DNA from: Flaccisagitta enflata
Lineage: Eukaryota > Chaetognatha > Sagittoidea > Aphragmophora
Assembly: GCA_965153355.1 (NCBI GenBank)
Contig: OZ231126.1
Span: forward strand, 14,322,001-14,386,000
Direction of reading: 5' to 3'
Length of the DNA: 64,000 nucleotides
The first letter of the stretch is position 1. Every line of letters begins with the position of its first letter. The notes under the pieces are model-generated. The model worked only from the letters and a program-made list of their open reading frames with translations. It did no database searches and was not told the DNA's origin. The translations under genes were made by a program, and so were the position numbers. Shown here piece by piece: positions 1-9,298 of this stretch.

Positions 1-5
1 TTGGA

Positions 6-1382
6 TCAATCGAGAGTTTCGTGGAATGGCACGATTCTTCTGAAGGCATTCATATTCTTCAGAAAGAAGGTTTTTTGCTCTTGGCTAATGAGCTTTGCTA
101 ATGCCCTTTTCCGCTGTTGAGCAATCGAGTCATTCACCTCGCCCAAAGGGCTACAAAAGCGAATCACGTACATCATGATCCGCACCAGTTTTTCCAAAGA
201 GCTGTAACGTTCCAAACTGATGACAGGTTCACGAACCTGTGTGATATTGACTGCCACTTTCCTTTGTTCAATATCTGGCTTTTCCATCACAGGCTGATTC
301 GGCCAATCACCTGTTTTGATGAATTCAGGGCCCTCAATCCAGAGCTTGGATTGTTTTTCATCCAAAGGCCAAATGCCTCTGGATGGGATATCTGCTGGGT
401 TATCGTCTCCAGGCACCCACATGCATTTAACGCCATGACTGCCGCATGTTCGTTGGATTTCCGCAATCCTGTTCCCAACGAAGGGTTTGTAGCGTGCTGA
501 TGAAGATTCGATCCATCCAAGCGCGATAGTAGAATCTGTCCACAAGAAAGTCTCAATCCCAGATTTGAAAACTTCCTCGTGGAGAAAGGCAAGTAAGCGT
601 GAGCCTAACACTGCTCCCAGCAACTCCATGCGGGGGAGTGAGACAACTTTGATAGGCTTTACTCTTGTCTTGGACATGAGAAAGCAAGAGCCTCTCTCAG
701 AAAATGCATATGCAACAGCGGCATATGCTGATTCACTGGCATCTACAAAGATGTGAAGAACAGTAGGGTTGCCAAAGAACCGAGGAATTTCAAAGTCAAC
801 AACAGTTGCTTTTCTGAATTCTTCCACTTCATGCTTCAACTCATCAGATAGAAGCTGGTCCCAATCAGAACCTAGTTGCCATATCTTCTGCATTATCATC
901 TTCCCTTTGCAGATAAGAGGGCTCCTGCCACCAATAGGGTCCCAGAAGGAGGCAATTTTTTGCAAAAATTCCCTCTTGGTGGTTGGAGTTTTGTCCCACT
1001 CTTTGTTGGGGACACGGAGAGAGTCATGATTCGTGTGCCACTGCAAGCCAAGAACTGCAGCTTCTTCACTATCATCAGTTCCCTCAATCATGCTCAATAA
1101 CTCCTTGTTGTTGCTATTGATTTTGTGCACTTTCATGTGCATAGACCCAAAAAAGCCTTTGATTTGAGTGAGAATATCAACACCGTCATCAACTGAATCG
1201 CACCCTCCAGGCACATCGTCCATGTAGAGCTCGTTTTCGACAAATTCACAAGCTTTTGGGAATTTTTGTTGGATGTCATCGCGCAGAGCGTGGTATTCAC
1301 AAGTTGCCATGGACAGGAATGGAGATGAAGACTCACCGAACATCACACTAGTTTGGCGAGCTATCCCCTTGGTTGTGATGAT
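6..1382 (-). CDS. pol: BEL-A RT (C-terminal half) and RNase H segment
   Basis: This is the same reading frame as the upstream Gag-protease-RT block, continued after the TGA at 1383-1385; it has no start codon of its own that fits. The RT palm continues with FGESSSPFLS and the catalytic YMDD box (ELYMDDVPGG). The RT connection and RNase H follow, with the expected acidic residues in HIFVDAS, RMELLGA, LWTDSTIALGWI and NPADIPSRG. The frame ends with another TGA at 6-8, before any integrase motif, five bases from the window edge. Integrase probably lies further left. With stops both upstream and downstream this copy looks dead unless the TGA codons are read through. Confidence 0.8.
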   Translation of the reverse strand: MITTKGIARQTSVMFGESSSPFLSMATCEYHALRDDIQQKFPKACEFVENELYMDDVPGGCDSVDDGVDILTQIKGFFGSMHMKVHKINSNNKELLSMIEGTDDSEEAAVLGLQWHTNHDSLRVPNKEWDKTPTTKREFLQKIASFWDPIGGRSPLICKGKMIMQKIWQLGSDWDQLLSDELKHEVEEFRKATVVDFEIPRFFGNPTVLHIFVDASESAYAAVAYAFSERGSCFLMSKTRVKPIKVVSLPRMELLGAVLGSRLLAFLHEEVFKSGIETFLWTDSTIALGWIESSSARYKPFVGNRIAEIQRTCGSHGVKCMWVPGDDNPADIPSRGIWPLDEKQSKLWIEGPEFIKTGDWPNQPVMEKPDIEQRKVAVNITQVREPVISLERYSSLEKLVRIMMYVIRFCSPLGEVNDSIAQQRKRALAKLISQEQKTFFLKNMNAFRRIVPFHETLD

Positions 1383-3779
1383 TCAATGAAGGTCTTGTTG
1401 TTCAACTGGTATCTTTATCTGCCAAAACATCTTTTTGACATCAGACACGAATGCAATTTTTCGTGAACGAAAGCGTAGAATTGATCCAACAATATCTGGC
1501 AATAGATTTGGCCCAACATGTTGAGCGCTGTTCAGGGAAATGCCAAATTTACCCTTGAATGAGGCATTTTTTACAATCCTCACGGGTGTTGTTGGATGGC
1601 CTGGCCTAAGCACCAAGTGCCAAGGTAGGTAGTAGACACCTCCAGCTGGAGTGTCAGCATCAGAGACCAGTTCTAGAACACCAAGATCAAACTGCTCATC
1701 AAAAATCTTTTGAACAGTAGCTCTTTTTTCTGGGTCATTCTTCAGGATGGCTTGCTGTTTCCAATACAGAGCTTTCGTTGGCACAAAGTTGTCCGACAAC
1801 TTTTTCACCTCTTCCTTGTAAGGAATTTTGACCATGTACTGCTGGTTGACATCATCATAAGTGATGGTCTTCTTGAACTCTTCATGCACCTTTTCATCAA
1901 CAAGATTTTTGATTCTTGAGTTTGGATTTGGGCATTCTTCCAATTTCCAAAATTTTTCCAAGACATTTTCCAATGCCACAACCTGTGTCAGGTTTGTTGA
2001 TGTAAAGTGTGACGCATTCTGTCTTATACTACCTGATAAGACCCAACCAAACAAAGTTTGGATTGCACATGGCTCTCCTGGGTTACCAACTCTCTTGTTT
2101 CCAGTCTGTATGTGATCAGCATATTCATTGCCAATTAGCAACTCAACTTCAGTTGCATCACGTGGATAATCATCTGCAAACTGAATATCCGCCAAATGAG
2201 GATATTCTGTGCAAGGATCAAGTCTGATTGCATCCATATCAACTGTGAGTTTCTCTGCTGGAGAGACCACCGCTTCCATCTCACAGTAACGGTTATCTTT
2301 GGTGCAAAGACTGATCTTGACCACATCATAAAGTTCAGGTGCACGGTGTTCACCTGAAAATGCTGTTGCAACAGCAAGCAGCACTCGCCTTATCACGGGC
2401 AATTTCAACATTTTTGCAGTTTTTTGCAAAATCCATGTGGTCTGAGAACCATCATCAATGACTGACCGAATTGTCAAATTTGGTCTTTCTCTCGGAACAG
2501 CTTTGAAGTTCTTCAAAACTGTCAGTCCCTCTTTCTTTTGAGGCGCATGATGAAGTGAATTACAGCAAGTTTTCACGTTTGGCAATGACTCAGGCACTTG
2601 GGATTGTTTGGAGACTGTTGTTGATGAAACAGTAAATGTTGATGTTGGAGATGCAGTCTTTGCATCATCACTCATGGGTGGTTTTCCCCAGTGCAGGAGT
2701 GTGTGGTGAGGTTTTTGGCACACTCTGCACTTGATTGGTGACTTACAAGTCTTTGGGAAATGATCTTTGGTGATTGGCATCAAACATTTTTGACAATGCT
2801 TCTTTTTGAAGATGAAATCAGACCTTTCCTTTGGTGAAAGTTTTTTGAATTTTTCGCAATTGAAAATTCTGTGATCTCTGTCACAACAGAAGCATGTCAC
2901 CTCTCTACTCGCAGTAGTGAGCATCAATGTAGTCTTTGCTCGTGTGTCTTTGTTTTTTGCATCAGTTTTTTGTTCAGATGCTGTGCCATAACATTGCAAC
3001 TTTTCATGCAAAAAGTCCAGCAGCTTTTTTGTTGAAAATGAATTATCATCATTGATCTCCTCGCGCCATTTTTGCAAAATTTCCTTTGACATGAGTTCCT
3101 CAACAAAGGGTACTATTATCCAAGACCCATTGTCCATGTCTATGCCATACTCGGCCAGACATCTCATTGAGGTTTCCAATGTTGTAAGGAATGGCTTGAT
3201 GCAGTCGGTATCAAAGGGTTTGAGGTTCAAAATGTTTTTGACATGTGACTGTTGAACCAATCTGGGTTTTCCAAACATTTCTTTGAGAAATTTTTTGAAA
3301 TGGTCATAGTTGACATCGGTTATGTTGTACCCATCTGCCAGTTTCTTGGCTTCACCAACACAAGCATCCTTTAAGTAAAGGAGTTTTTCCACATTTGCCA
3401 AATCAGTGCGCTTGTCAATGAGAGATTCAAATGAGTTCCAAAATGCTTGGTATTCAGCTGGAGACTTCCCATAAAACTTTGGGATCTCTATTTTGGGTGT
3501 TTTTGCATGATAAGATGTAGATGCAGCAGGAGTTGTAGAGGAAGGAGGGATAGTGTTGGTATGTGCTGAAGGATTGAGAAATTTGTCTGCATTTGTGATG
3601 GCAGTTGAACCTCTTTCAGTCCATGTTTCTCCCAGTTCCAAATCTGCTGCCATAGCATCCTCATCATAAAATGCCCAAATTTCATCATCTTTTTTGTCCA
3701 ACTCTTTCAGAGCCTCTGAGAGGTTGGTTCTGGAATTTGCAACTGCAAATTTTTCGCCAGAATCTATGTCTTTCGTCAA
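1383..3779 (-). CDS. gag-pol: BEL-A Gag-protease-RT (N-terminal half) polyprotein (798 aa)
   Basis: The start is an ATG at 3779 and the frame closes with TGA at 1383-1385. From about residue 95 a capsid-like region typical of BEL/Pao Gag follows (motif IPKFYGKSPAEYQAFW). Three zinc-knuckle-like Cys/His clusters lie at about residues 298-365. The A17-type aspartic protease follows, with IDDGSQ near residue 440. A spacer leads to the RT N-terminus, with fingers motif RIVKNAS and palm motif A (SDVKKMFWQI) close to the end. The frame then stops inside RT, before the YMDD motif, which continues in the same frame downstream. The stop is therefore a nonsense mutation or a recoded codon, not a domain boundary. 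Family assignment is firm; activity of this copy is unlikely. Confidence 0.85.
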   Translation of the reverse strand: MTKDIDSGEKFAVANSRTNLSEALKELDKKDDEIWAFYDEDAMAADLELGETWTERGSTAITNADKFLNPSAHTNTIPPSSTTPAASTSYHAKTPKIEIPKFYGKSPAEYQAFWNSFESLIDKRTDLANVEKLLYLKDACVGEAKKLADGYNITDVNYDHFKKFLKEMFGKPRLVQQSHVKNILNLKPFDTDCIKPFLTTLETSMRCLAEYGIDMDNGSWIIVPFVEELMSKEILQKWREEINDDNSFSTKKLLDFLHEKLQCYGTASEQKTDAKNKDTRAKTTLMLTTASREVTCFCCDRDHRIFNCEKFKKLSPKERSDFIFKKKHCQKCLMPITKDHFPKTCKSPIKCRVCQKPHHTLLHWGKPPMSDDAKTASPTSTFTVSSTTVSKQSQVPESLPNVKTCCNSLHHAPQKKEGLTVLKNFKAVPRERPNLTIRSVIDDGSQTTWILQKTAKMLKLPVIRRVLLAVATAFSGEHRAPELYDVVKISLCTKDNRYCEMEAVVSPAEKLTVDMDAIRLDPCTEYPHLADIQFADDYPRDATEVELLIGNEYADHIQTGNKRVGNPGEPCAIQTLFGWVLSGSIRQNASHFTSTNLTQVVALENVLEKFWKLEECPNPNSRIKNLVDEKVHEEFKKTITYDDVNQQYMVKIPYKEEVKKLSDNFVPTKALYWKQQAILKNDPEKRATVQKIFDEQFDLGVLELVSDADTPAGGVYYLPWHLVLRPGHPTTPVRIVKNASFKGKFGISLNSAQHVGPNLLPDIVGSILRFRSRKIAFVSDVKKMFWQIKIPVEQQDLH

Positions 3780-3800
3780 TTTGTTGATAGCTTTTGTAAG

Positions 3801-4418
3801 TCAGCCACGAACTGACCTTCTTTCCAATTTTTTCGTTTCCAACAGGTCTTTCTGTGCCTGAGGAAGTTTGGATTCACAATTTGTGATAGCGTCCATGGCG
3901 TGAAGATTTGTAGGGGTTGAAAGGGGGTTATCATTTATTTCTTCCTCTTCAGATTTGAATTCAGATTCAGAATCTGAATCTTCAGTTGAAGATAACCGGA
4001 TCTCTTCCCTCTCTTCCTCACTAGGAGGGTGAGGTTCACTTTCGTTCTCTAATTGTCTATACCGTTCCACAAATTCTTCACCTGTTGCAAGTGCACGTAT
4101 AGCAGCAGTTGAGTAATCACCAATTACTTTCGAATGAGCTTCTCGGAGTGATTCAGGGAAGAATTCTACTTCTTCATCAACACAAGAACTCAGTGTGTGA
4201 AATTCTCCTGACAACAATGTTGTTACAGGACTTAGAATGGCTCGCGCAAATTTTCCAGGATATTTTCGTGAATATTTTTCTACTTCTTTTATAAAGTGAT
4301 CAACTTTTTTCTGAGCTTCTTTCCTTTTATTAACCAAATGGTTCAATTTCTGTCTTTCTATCGTAGAAAGAGTTTTTTCCCATTCGGCAATCTTTGTTTT
4401 AGCTTGTATGAGGTCCAT
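3801..4418 (-). CDS. BEL-A N-terminal Gag-like protein (205 aa)
   Basis: The ORF starts with ATG at 4418 and ends with TGA at 3801-3803. The protein is highly charged. An N-terminal helical, coiled-coil-like part of about 70 residues is rich in Lys and Glu. A middle part reads like a folded helical segment, and residues about 125-165 form an acidic Glu/Ser tract. No zinc knuckle or enzymatic motif is present. It lies directly upstream of the capsid/zinc-knuckle ORF, in the same frame, separated only by the TGA and seven codons. The two may therefore be one Gag polyprotein broken by a stop, or joined by readthrough. BEL-B has an analogous charged ORF ahead of its capsid, so a separate N-terminal module may be normal in this lineage. 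That comparison is my inference. Confidence 0.6.
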   Translation of the reverse strand: MDLIQAKTKIAEWEKTLSTIERQKLNHLVNKRKEAQKKVDHFIKEVEKYSRKYPGKFARAILSPVTTLLSGEFHTLSSCVDEEVEFFPESLREAHSKVIGDYSTAAIRALATGEEFVERYRQLENESEPHPPSEEEREEIRLSSTEDSDSESEFKSEEEEINDNPLSTPTNLHAMDAITNCESKLPQAQKDLLETKKLERRSVRG

Positions 4419-4506
4419 GTAACCGCTAGTTACTGTTAACCATGGCTAAAACAATTTTGAGATCAACTTCCACTATCAAAAATCCAACTTTGGATTATTT
4501 TGATAA

Positions 4507-4835
4507 ATCTCAACCTCTGTGAGATATAAATTGGTCTTTAGACCCTTCTTCCAATTAAGCCCGCCTGGCTTGTTTTTTATCTCAACCCCTGTGAGATATA
4601 AATAGGTCAATTCTTTAAGACCTTCTTTCCAATTAAGCCCGCCTGGCTTATTACTTTATCTCAACCCCTGTGAGATAAAACTGGTCAATATAATTGACTC
4701 AATATACAGTCCAGATTCCCTCAGGAATTTTCAAATTGGTCAATCTCAACACCTGTGAGATAATAATTTTGACCAATATATAGACCAGATTCCCCCAGGA
4801 ATTTTCGTACTGGTCAATCTCAACTCTTGTGAGAT
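4507..4835. repeat. Array of five small hairpin units in the BEL-A leader
   Basis: Five copies of ATCTCA-N7-TGAGAT (a perfect 6-bp stem with a 7-base loop) begin at 4507, 4579, 4658, 4743 and 4817, that is every 72-85 bases. Each is followed by a related tail containing TTGGTC or TAGGTC. The first two tails also share AATTAAGCCCGCCTGGCTT. They sit between the gag start and the presumed 5' LTR. Confidence 0.8.
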
Positions 4836-5081
4836 TTCAAATTGGTCAAATTCACCACTTCCTATATCACCACTTCCAAAATCACCACTTCTAAATTCAC
4901 CACTTCCTAATTCACCACTTCCAAATTCACCACTTCCAATTTGTGGCTCGTGAAGCAAACTTTTTGTCTCCTTGGGTACTCGCAAAGTACCTTTTCTTCT
5001 TCCAAGTGGCTCGTAAAGCACACCAATGGTTCTGTTCTCCTGCAAGTGACTCGTAAAGTGCACTTGTTCCAATGTGACCAC
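4746..5081 (-). CDS. Small ORF with six GSGEF-like pentapeptide repeats (111 aa)
   Basis: This small minus-strand ORF in the BEL-A leader is partly built from an exact 15-bp tandem repeat with six units starting at 4853, 4868, 4883, 4898, 4913 and 4928. The units encode (G/R)SG(E/D)(F/L/I). Because the unit is a multiple of three, the repeats keep the frame. Nothing outside the repeats resembles a known domain, and the ORF may be fortuitous. I report it mainly because the minisatellite is striking. Confidence 0.25.
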   Translation of the reverse strand: MVTLEQVHFTSHLQENRTIGVLYEPLGRRKGTLRVPKETKSLLHEPQIGSGEFGSGELGSGEFRSGDFGSGDIGSGEFDQFEISQELRLTSTKIPGGIWSIYWSKLLSHRC

Positions 5082-5134
5082 TATAGTCCGCCTGACTATG
5101 TTCCTATGTGATCACAATAGTCCGCCTGACTATT
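5074..5134. repeat. Short direct duplication ending in TAGTCCGCCTGACTAT
   Basis: Two near-identical units of about 34 bases share ATAGTCCGCCTGACTAT or AATAGTCCGCCTGACTAT. They lie at the outer edge of the BEL-A leader repeats and belong to the same cascade of small tandem duplications. Confidence 0.6.
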
Positions 5135-5385
5135 TTTCACATCCAATTCTGGCCTGCTTGAAATTGAATGAAAAGTTGGAAGATCTAATAAAGGGACGCC
5201 ATAAAATAAGTGGAGGGGTTGGTTATAATGAACCTGCTGTTGATAGGATGACAAAATAATAGAAGATAAAGCTGATTGAAGATATTTGAGTTTCGAAGAT
5301 TTAAATCAGTTTCACTCCTTTTATTTTGCTGAGGTTATCAATTTCAAACGGGAGCAATCGGGAATTGTGATTGTAGTCGAGTTGC

Positions 5386-5392
<7 letters not shown>

Positions 5393-5423
<31 letters not shown>
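5393..5423. repeat. (GA)n microsatellite
   Basis: Uninterrupted GA dinucleotide run. The flanking 5424-6733 contains no convincing gene. The stretch around 5960-6110 resembles worn Family C internal repeats (CCCAAAACCC-type units), and nothing else is supported. Confidence 0.9.
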
Positions 5424-5425
<2 letters not shown>

Positions 5426-6737
5426 TCTTATCTCTTTTAAGTATCTATCTGTAGTTATAACCAAACTGCAGAATTAAGCGTCTTTGTTTCTACAATTTGT
5501 CGACGGAGAATTGCAGAGATTCAATTTCCCTTTTTTCCACGAAAGGGAGAAATAAAAGTTCAGAGGTCTTTTCTTTACGTAGGATTTAATGTAAGTGAAT
5601 CATTCCAAATTTCAATTAAACAAGAAAACATAAAATAGAAAGAAAAAGTTATTACAAAAAGAAAGATTACATTTTTGTCGGCAACAATTGTTATTCTTAG
5701 GCGGCATTGGAATAAAGACTGAAAAAAAGACGAAGGCCGCCAAACTGAGAAGGCAACGTGATTCTTACGAAAGGGAGAAATTGAGAATTGACCAGTCAGA
5801 AAGGAATTTGACTTTTAAACGGGAGAAAGAATACGTTGAGAAAACTTACGAAGGACAAATTCTTAATACAGTATGAATTATCCAAAGTGCTTTTACAGAG
5901 ATACAGTTTCTTTTCTCTAAATTGCTAATCGCGTTTTTTATACTAGTCAAGTGGCCCGATAATTCTCATCCTCCAAAACCCAAAACCCAGCCTCCAGGCC
6001 CATAACCCTGCTTTGAAGCCCCTAATCCAAATAAAGAAACCCAAACCCTAACCTGAAGTTACACTATGGCATCGAGCCATCGACCCCTTACCACTACATC
6101 CCCATAAATACTCACTGAAGGACTTCACGTACTGCAGACCATATCACGTTTTTGCGACTGCTCGTTATTTCTATTCTGTATGACAGTGGTATTCCGAAGG
6201 CAATATTTGCGTTTCATCGGGGGCCAAAATTAAGAAATAAAAATGATAGATATTTTTTGCATGCTTTGCACTTATCAACAAAAAAGAACCTAATTAAGAT
6301 AAAATTGATGAAGAAAATTTACTGCAAATTATTAAGAATTTCATTTTTGGTCAGTGACCAAGGAACGGTTGAAATTTTAAATTTGCATAGAAAATGAAAA
6401 AATGAAAAAATGAAGAACATAGTTCTCCTTAAAAATCATTTACAGAGGGAACTATGTTTTTGGAAATGCAAAATTTCTTTTCATTAGAGAGTAATATAAT
6501 TTCAACCTCAGGCAAGAATAAAAAGATGTAATCAAGATGTTACAAAAATCCTTGATTTTCTTGACTATTTTCAGGTGGATTGCATAGTTAAAATTACTTT
6601 TGAGGTCCAAATATGATAAAAATGTATACATCAAGTGTCTTTAGAGACAATTTGAAGCAAAAAGTATGGTGAAACGCTTGATTTTCCTTCAAAAAATTGC
6701 CGTCGTATTCACATTTGTTCTCTCTCGTTACATGTAG

Positions 6738-6932
6738 AGTCCTGAATCCTATCGATATGCGTGACCGCGATCTTATTCTCATTATTTCGTTTGTTATGCA
6801 TTTTACCGGTATCGAAGGTCATTCCTTTCTTTGGCTTGAGAAATTCCCTGTCGCTTTTCATTCTTGACTGACGATTAAAATCGTGCGCGCAAATCTCTCT
6901 CTTTTTCTTTCTGGCGAGTTCAATTCGCTACT
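6738..6932 (+). repeat. 5' LTR of the short LTR element
   Basis: 195 bp, starting AGTCCTGAATCC and ending TTCGCTACT. Identical by eye to 8174-8368. A match of this length and identity 1.4 kb away, with retroviral signals at the expected places, identifies it as an LTR. Confidence 0.88.
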
Positions 6933-6951
6933 TGGTGGCAGCGGTGGGATT
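6933..6951 (+). promoter_or_regulatory. Primer binding site, tRNA-Leu type
   Basis: TGGTGGCAGCGGTGGGATT directly follows the left LTR. It is complementary to a tRNA 3' end reading AATCCCACCGCTGCCACCA. From general knowledge this is the 3' end of a eukaryotic tRNA-Leu (AAG type), so the match covers 19 bases including CCA. Confidence 0.85.
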
Positions 6952-7249
6952 GTTCCCATGCTGCTGGTTTCCACTCGACACCTACCACTGACTTTACCAT
7001 CAAAAATCGTCATTACCATCGTCATGAATCCTTGGACGGTCATCATGTCCTCGTATGCTTCTGCGGTTCCATCATTCATCATTTTTGTCTTCTCTGCGTC
7101 TTCATCTCTCACCGTTCTCATGCATATCTGTTTTGATAACTTTCTGACATAAAGACCGAAGAAGCATCATTTTCGCCTCTCGTCATTTCTTTTGGATTGG
7201 AAAGACTTGATCTCTTGATTGCTTTGTCACTCGGGACGCGGTTTAGTAA

Positions 7250-7522
7250 TTGTACTGGTTGGAGCGCTCTGGGCATCTGGATCGTCGGGACAGCCAATTG
7301 AGCGCCGGAATTCCGGGACAGCCGTCAGAGCGCCGAGAACGCCGGAACAGCGCCGGAAATGCCGGAATCGCCAATAGAGCGCCGGGATCGCCGGATCAAC
7401 CCTTGGAGCGCCAAAAACTTTCGTCTACCACTCCGGAAGAAAGGTGTGTCGGAATACCAGTAGCCCCGCATCAACTTTTGTGGGGAGTGTTTATCTACAA
7501 TAACAAAACGACGGATCTTTGA
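7250..7522 (+). CDS. Uncharacterised ORF inside the short LTR element (90 aa)
   Basis: The ORF has no ATG at its beginning (the first start-like codon is TTG). It spans a segment of imperfect repeats around GAGCGCCGG and GGAATCGCC, giving an Arg/Ser/Gly/Pro-rich peptide. It has no recognisable Gag or zinc-knuckle motif. It may be a chance ORF in a GC-rich patch, and I would not assign a function. Confidence 0.15.
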   Translation: MYWLERSGHLDRRDSQLSAGIPGQPSERRERRNSAGNAGIANRAPGSPDQPLERQKLSSTTPEERCVGIPVAPHQLLWGVFIYNNKTTDL

Positions 7523-8165
7523 GTACTGCATTAAATAGGATCATCCTTTTCTCTCTCAAAGAACGACTAAGAGCTGCGATTTACCTATTGCCATCTGCGG
7601 CATGAATACCACCTGCGGTGATTTCATCCGCATGTGTGCCATTTTCCTTCTACACTCTCCAACTAATCACCGTTTCTTTTGGGTGCATCATCTCCTGACT
7701 TTCTCCCTTTTTGCGATCTATGGACCGACGGAAGCGTTGTTAAATTCTCTATCTCATCTCAAGTGTCAAGGTGGAGGGGCTTGACCACCCTGAGTGGGTG
7801 TTGCCTTTGAGCTGCGATGGAAGAGTTTTTACGTCACCTCCGTTTCCAGGCCAAAAAGCTGGCCAGGAAGTGGGAGGGGTGCCGTAGCATTGGAAATGGA
7901 ATTTGGAGGAGTGACTGAAGGAAAATTACCGATGGATCTCCGCAACAAGAAGCAAATATCATAGTGCCATTTTACTCATGTGAATAAGTTTCTTTTTGAT
8001 TGCCTAACTACATTTAACACCATGTGACTCTTTAGTCGCAATATTGTGGTTTTTGTACACAACATCCTGTTTTCCACTGGTTCTATTTTTTTCTTATCTC
8101 ATGTGAACTTGGTCACTTTATCTATCGTTTTCTTTTCGTTATTTCTCAAAAAACTTTTTTTTGGC

Positions 8166-8173
8166 AGAGGGGG
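8166..8173 (+). promoter_or_regulatory. Polypurine tract of the short LTR element
   Basis: AGAGGGGG lies immediately upstream of the right LTR, where plus-strand priming is expected. Confidence 0.7.
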
Positions 8174-8368
8174 AGTCCTGAATCCTATCGATATGCGTGA
8201 CCGCGATCTTATTCTCATTATTTCGTTTGTTATGCATTTTACCGGTATCGAAGGTCATTCCTTTCTTTGGCTTGAGAAATTCCCTGTCGCTTTTCATTCT
8301 TGACTGACGATTAAAATCGTGCGCGCAAATCTCTCTCTTTTTCTTTCTGGCGAGTTCAATTCGCTACT
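8174..8368 (+). repeat. 3' LTR of the short LTR element
   Basis: Identical copy of 6738-6932, followed directly by the GTAG target duplication at 8369-8372. Confidence 0.88.
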
Positions 8369-8796
8369 GTAGAGTCAAAGGGTATGACATCAATATACTA
8401 GTATTGGTCCCATTATTCTTGTTATTTTTCCAGGTTTTGTGTCTTTATTTGTTTGTTTTATTTCCGCGCGCCGGTGTTTATTTTCGATAACACAGGAGCG
8501 AGGAATTCCTTCCACGGTAAATATACAAGTGGCGCAATCTGGTGCTGGTTGGACAGCATTGGTCGTAAGTTTCGATTCCACTTAGACTCCCGCCTGGCCA
8601 ATATCATCGCTCTTGTTTAGTCAAACGTGGGAGAAGATAAACACGCAAACGCGTTGTTATTGGCACAGACCCAAGTGAGCGCGACAATCTGGCAAAACAA
8701 CAAACAGAAAAAAAGATGTTGTTCAGGGAAAACACACACACACATACATGGGTACTGATTCTGAAGTAGTGCACAGTGCCGCTGCTCGTAAGAGAA

Positions 8797-8991
8797 ACAA
8801 GGCCGCATAAACGGCTACCGAAGTCATGTGCTGGTGGGCAGGGGCAATATTTGAGGTCACCAGACCATTTTGGTAGGAGCAGTGAGGTCAAAGAAATAAA
8901 ATCATAAAAAAGTAAAGTGTGACCGACCGACCAACCGACCGACCGACCGACGGACAAAGCGGGTTGTAGAGTCGCGTGCACGCGACTAAAA
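8797..8991 (+). mobile_element. Family A repeat, subfamily A1, complete
   Basis: Family A is a 150-350-bp dispersed repeat found about 17 times here. The 5' end is AACAAGGCCGGATACACGGC, which can form a GGCCG/CGGCC hairpin. A subterminal AGTCGCGTGC (A1) or AGTTGCGGAC (A2) follows, then GGGTGGGCAGGGG, a core of GACCGACGGAC-type repeats, and a 3' hairpin (GTCGCGTGCACGCGAC in A1) ending CTAAAA. This copy has all parts. No coding capacity. The layout resembles non-autonomous Helentrons, but that class is inferred. Confidence 0.8.
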
Positions 8992-9054
8992 ATTCATACA
9001 GTTATTAGTAGATGGAAACAGTTATGTATTAAGGTAATTTATAGTTATACTTGA

Positions 9055-9240
9055 AACAAGGCCGGATACATGGCCACCAGTTGCGGACGGGTGGGCAGGG
9101 GCGGATATGCGCGTTTTCTAACTTTTTGACTCGTGCTGACGGACGGACCGACAGACCAACAGACCGAAGGACTGACGGACCAAAGGACCGACGGACCGAC
9201 GGACAAAGCCTTTTATAGAGTTGCGTGTCCGCAACTAAAA
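9055..9240 (+). mobile_element. Family A repeat, subfamily A2, complete
   Basis: Starts AACAAGGCCGGATACATGGC, has subterminal AGTTGCGGACGGGTGGG, a GACGGACCGACAGACC core, and ends with the A2 hairpin AGTTGCGTGTCCGCAACT plus AAAA. It lies 63 bases after the previous copy in the same orientation. Confidence 0.8.
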
Positions 9241-9298
9241 TTCGTAAAGAAGAAAATAAACTTGCGAGAAGGGTGATTTTTTTAGCATCAATATCATA

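Larger units (their letters stand above)
1..5134 (-). mobile_element. BEL-A: decayed BEL/Pao-type LTR retrotransposon, 5' part only
   Basis: This is a minus-strand retrotransposon whose 5' leader, gag, protease, RT and RNase H lie here. The integrase end and 3' LTR run off the left window edge. Order and motifs (a gag region ahead of three zinc knuckles, aspartic protease with DDGSQ, RT with SDVKKMF and YMDD, RNase H with VDAS and WTDS) place it in the BEL/Pao group. All coding blocks from 4418 to 6 lie in one reading frame, interrupted only by TGA codons at 3801-3803, 1383-1385 and 6-8. The LTR cannot be delimited because its partner is outside the window; the right boundary given is the end of the last leader repeat and is approximate. 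Confidence 0.85.
6738..8368 (+). mobile_element. Short non-autonomous LTR retrotransposon (TRIM-like), complete
   Basis: Two identical 195-bp direct repeats (6738-6932 and 8174-8368) flank a 1,241-bp interior. The ends are AGT...ACT, the primer site abuts the left LTR, a purine tract abuts the right LTR, and a GTAG target duplication lies at 6734-6737 and 8369-8372. The interior has no protease, RT, RNase H or integrase, so it must be mobilised in trans. Identical LTRs mean a very recent insertion. A primer site for tRNA-Leu is known in several Ty3/gypsy-type lineages, but the superfamily cannot be fixed without pol. Confidence 0.85.

Noticed and set aside
4507-5134. CRISPR-like array
   Set aside because: Units are of unequal length with related tails rather than unique spacers, and the context is a eukaryotic retrotransposon leader.
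6958-7152. Hydrophobic small ORF (about 64 aa) in the short LTR element
   Set aside because: No recognisable motif, and a random ORF of this length is common; not enough to call an env-like peptide.
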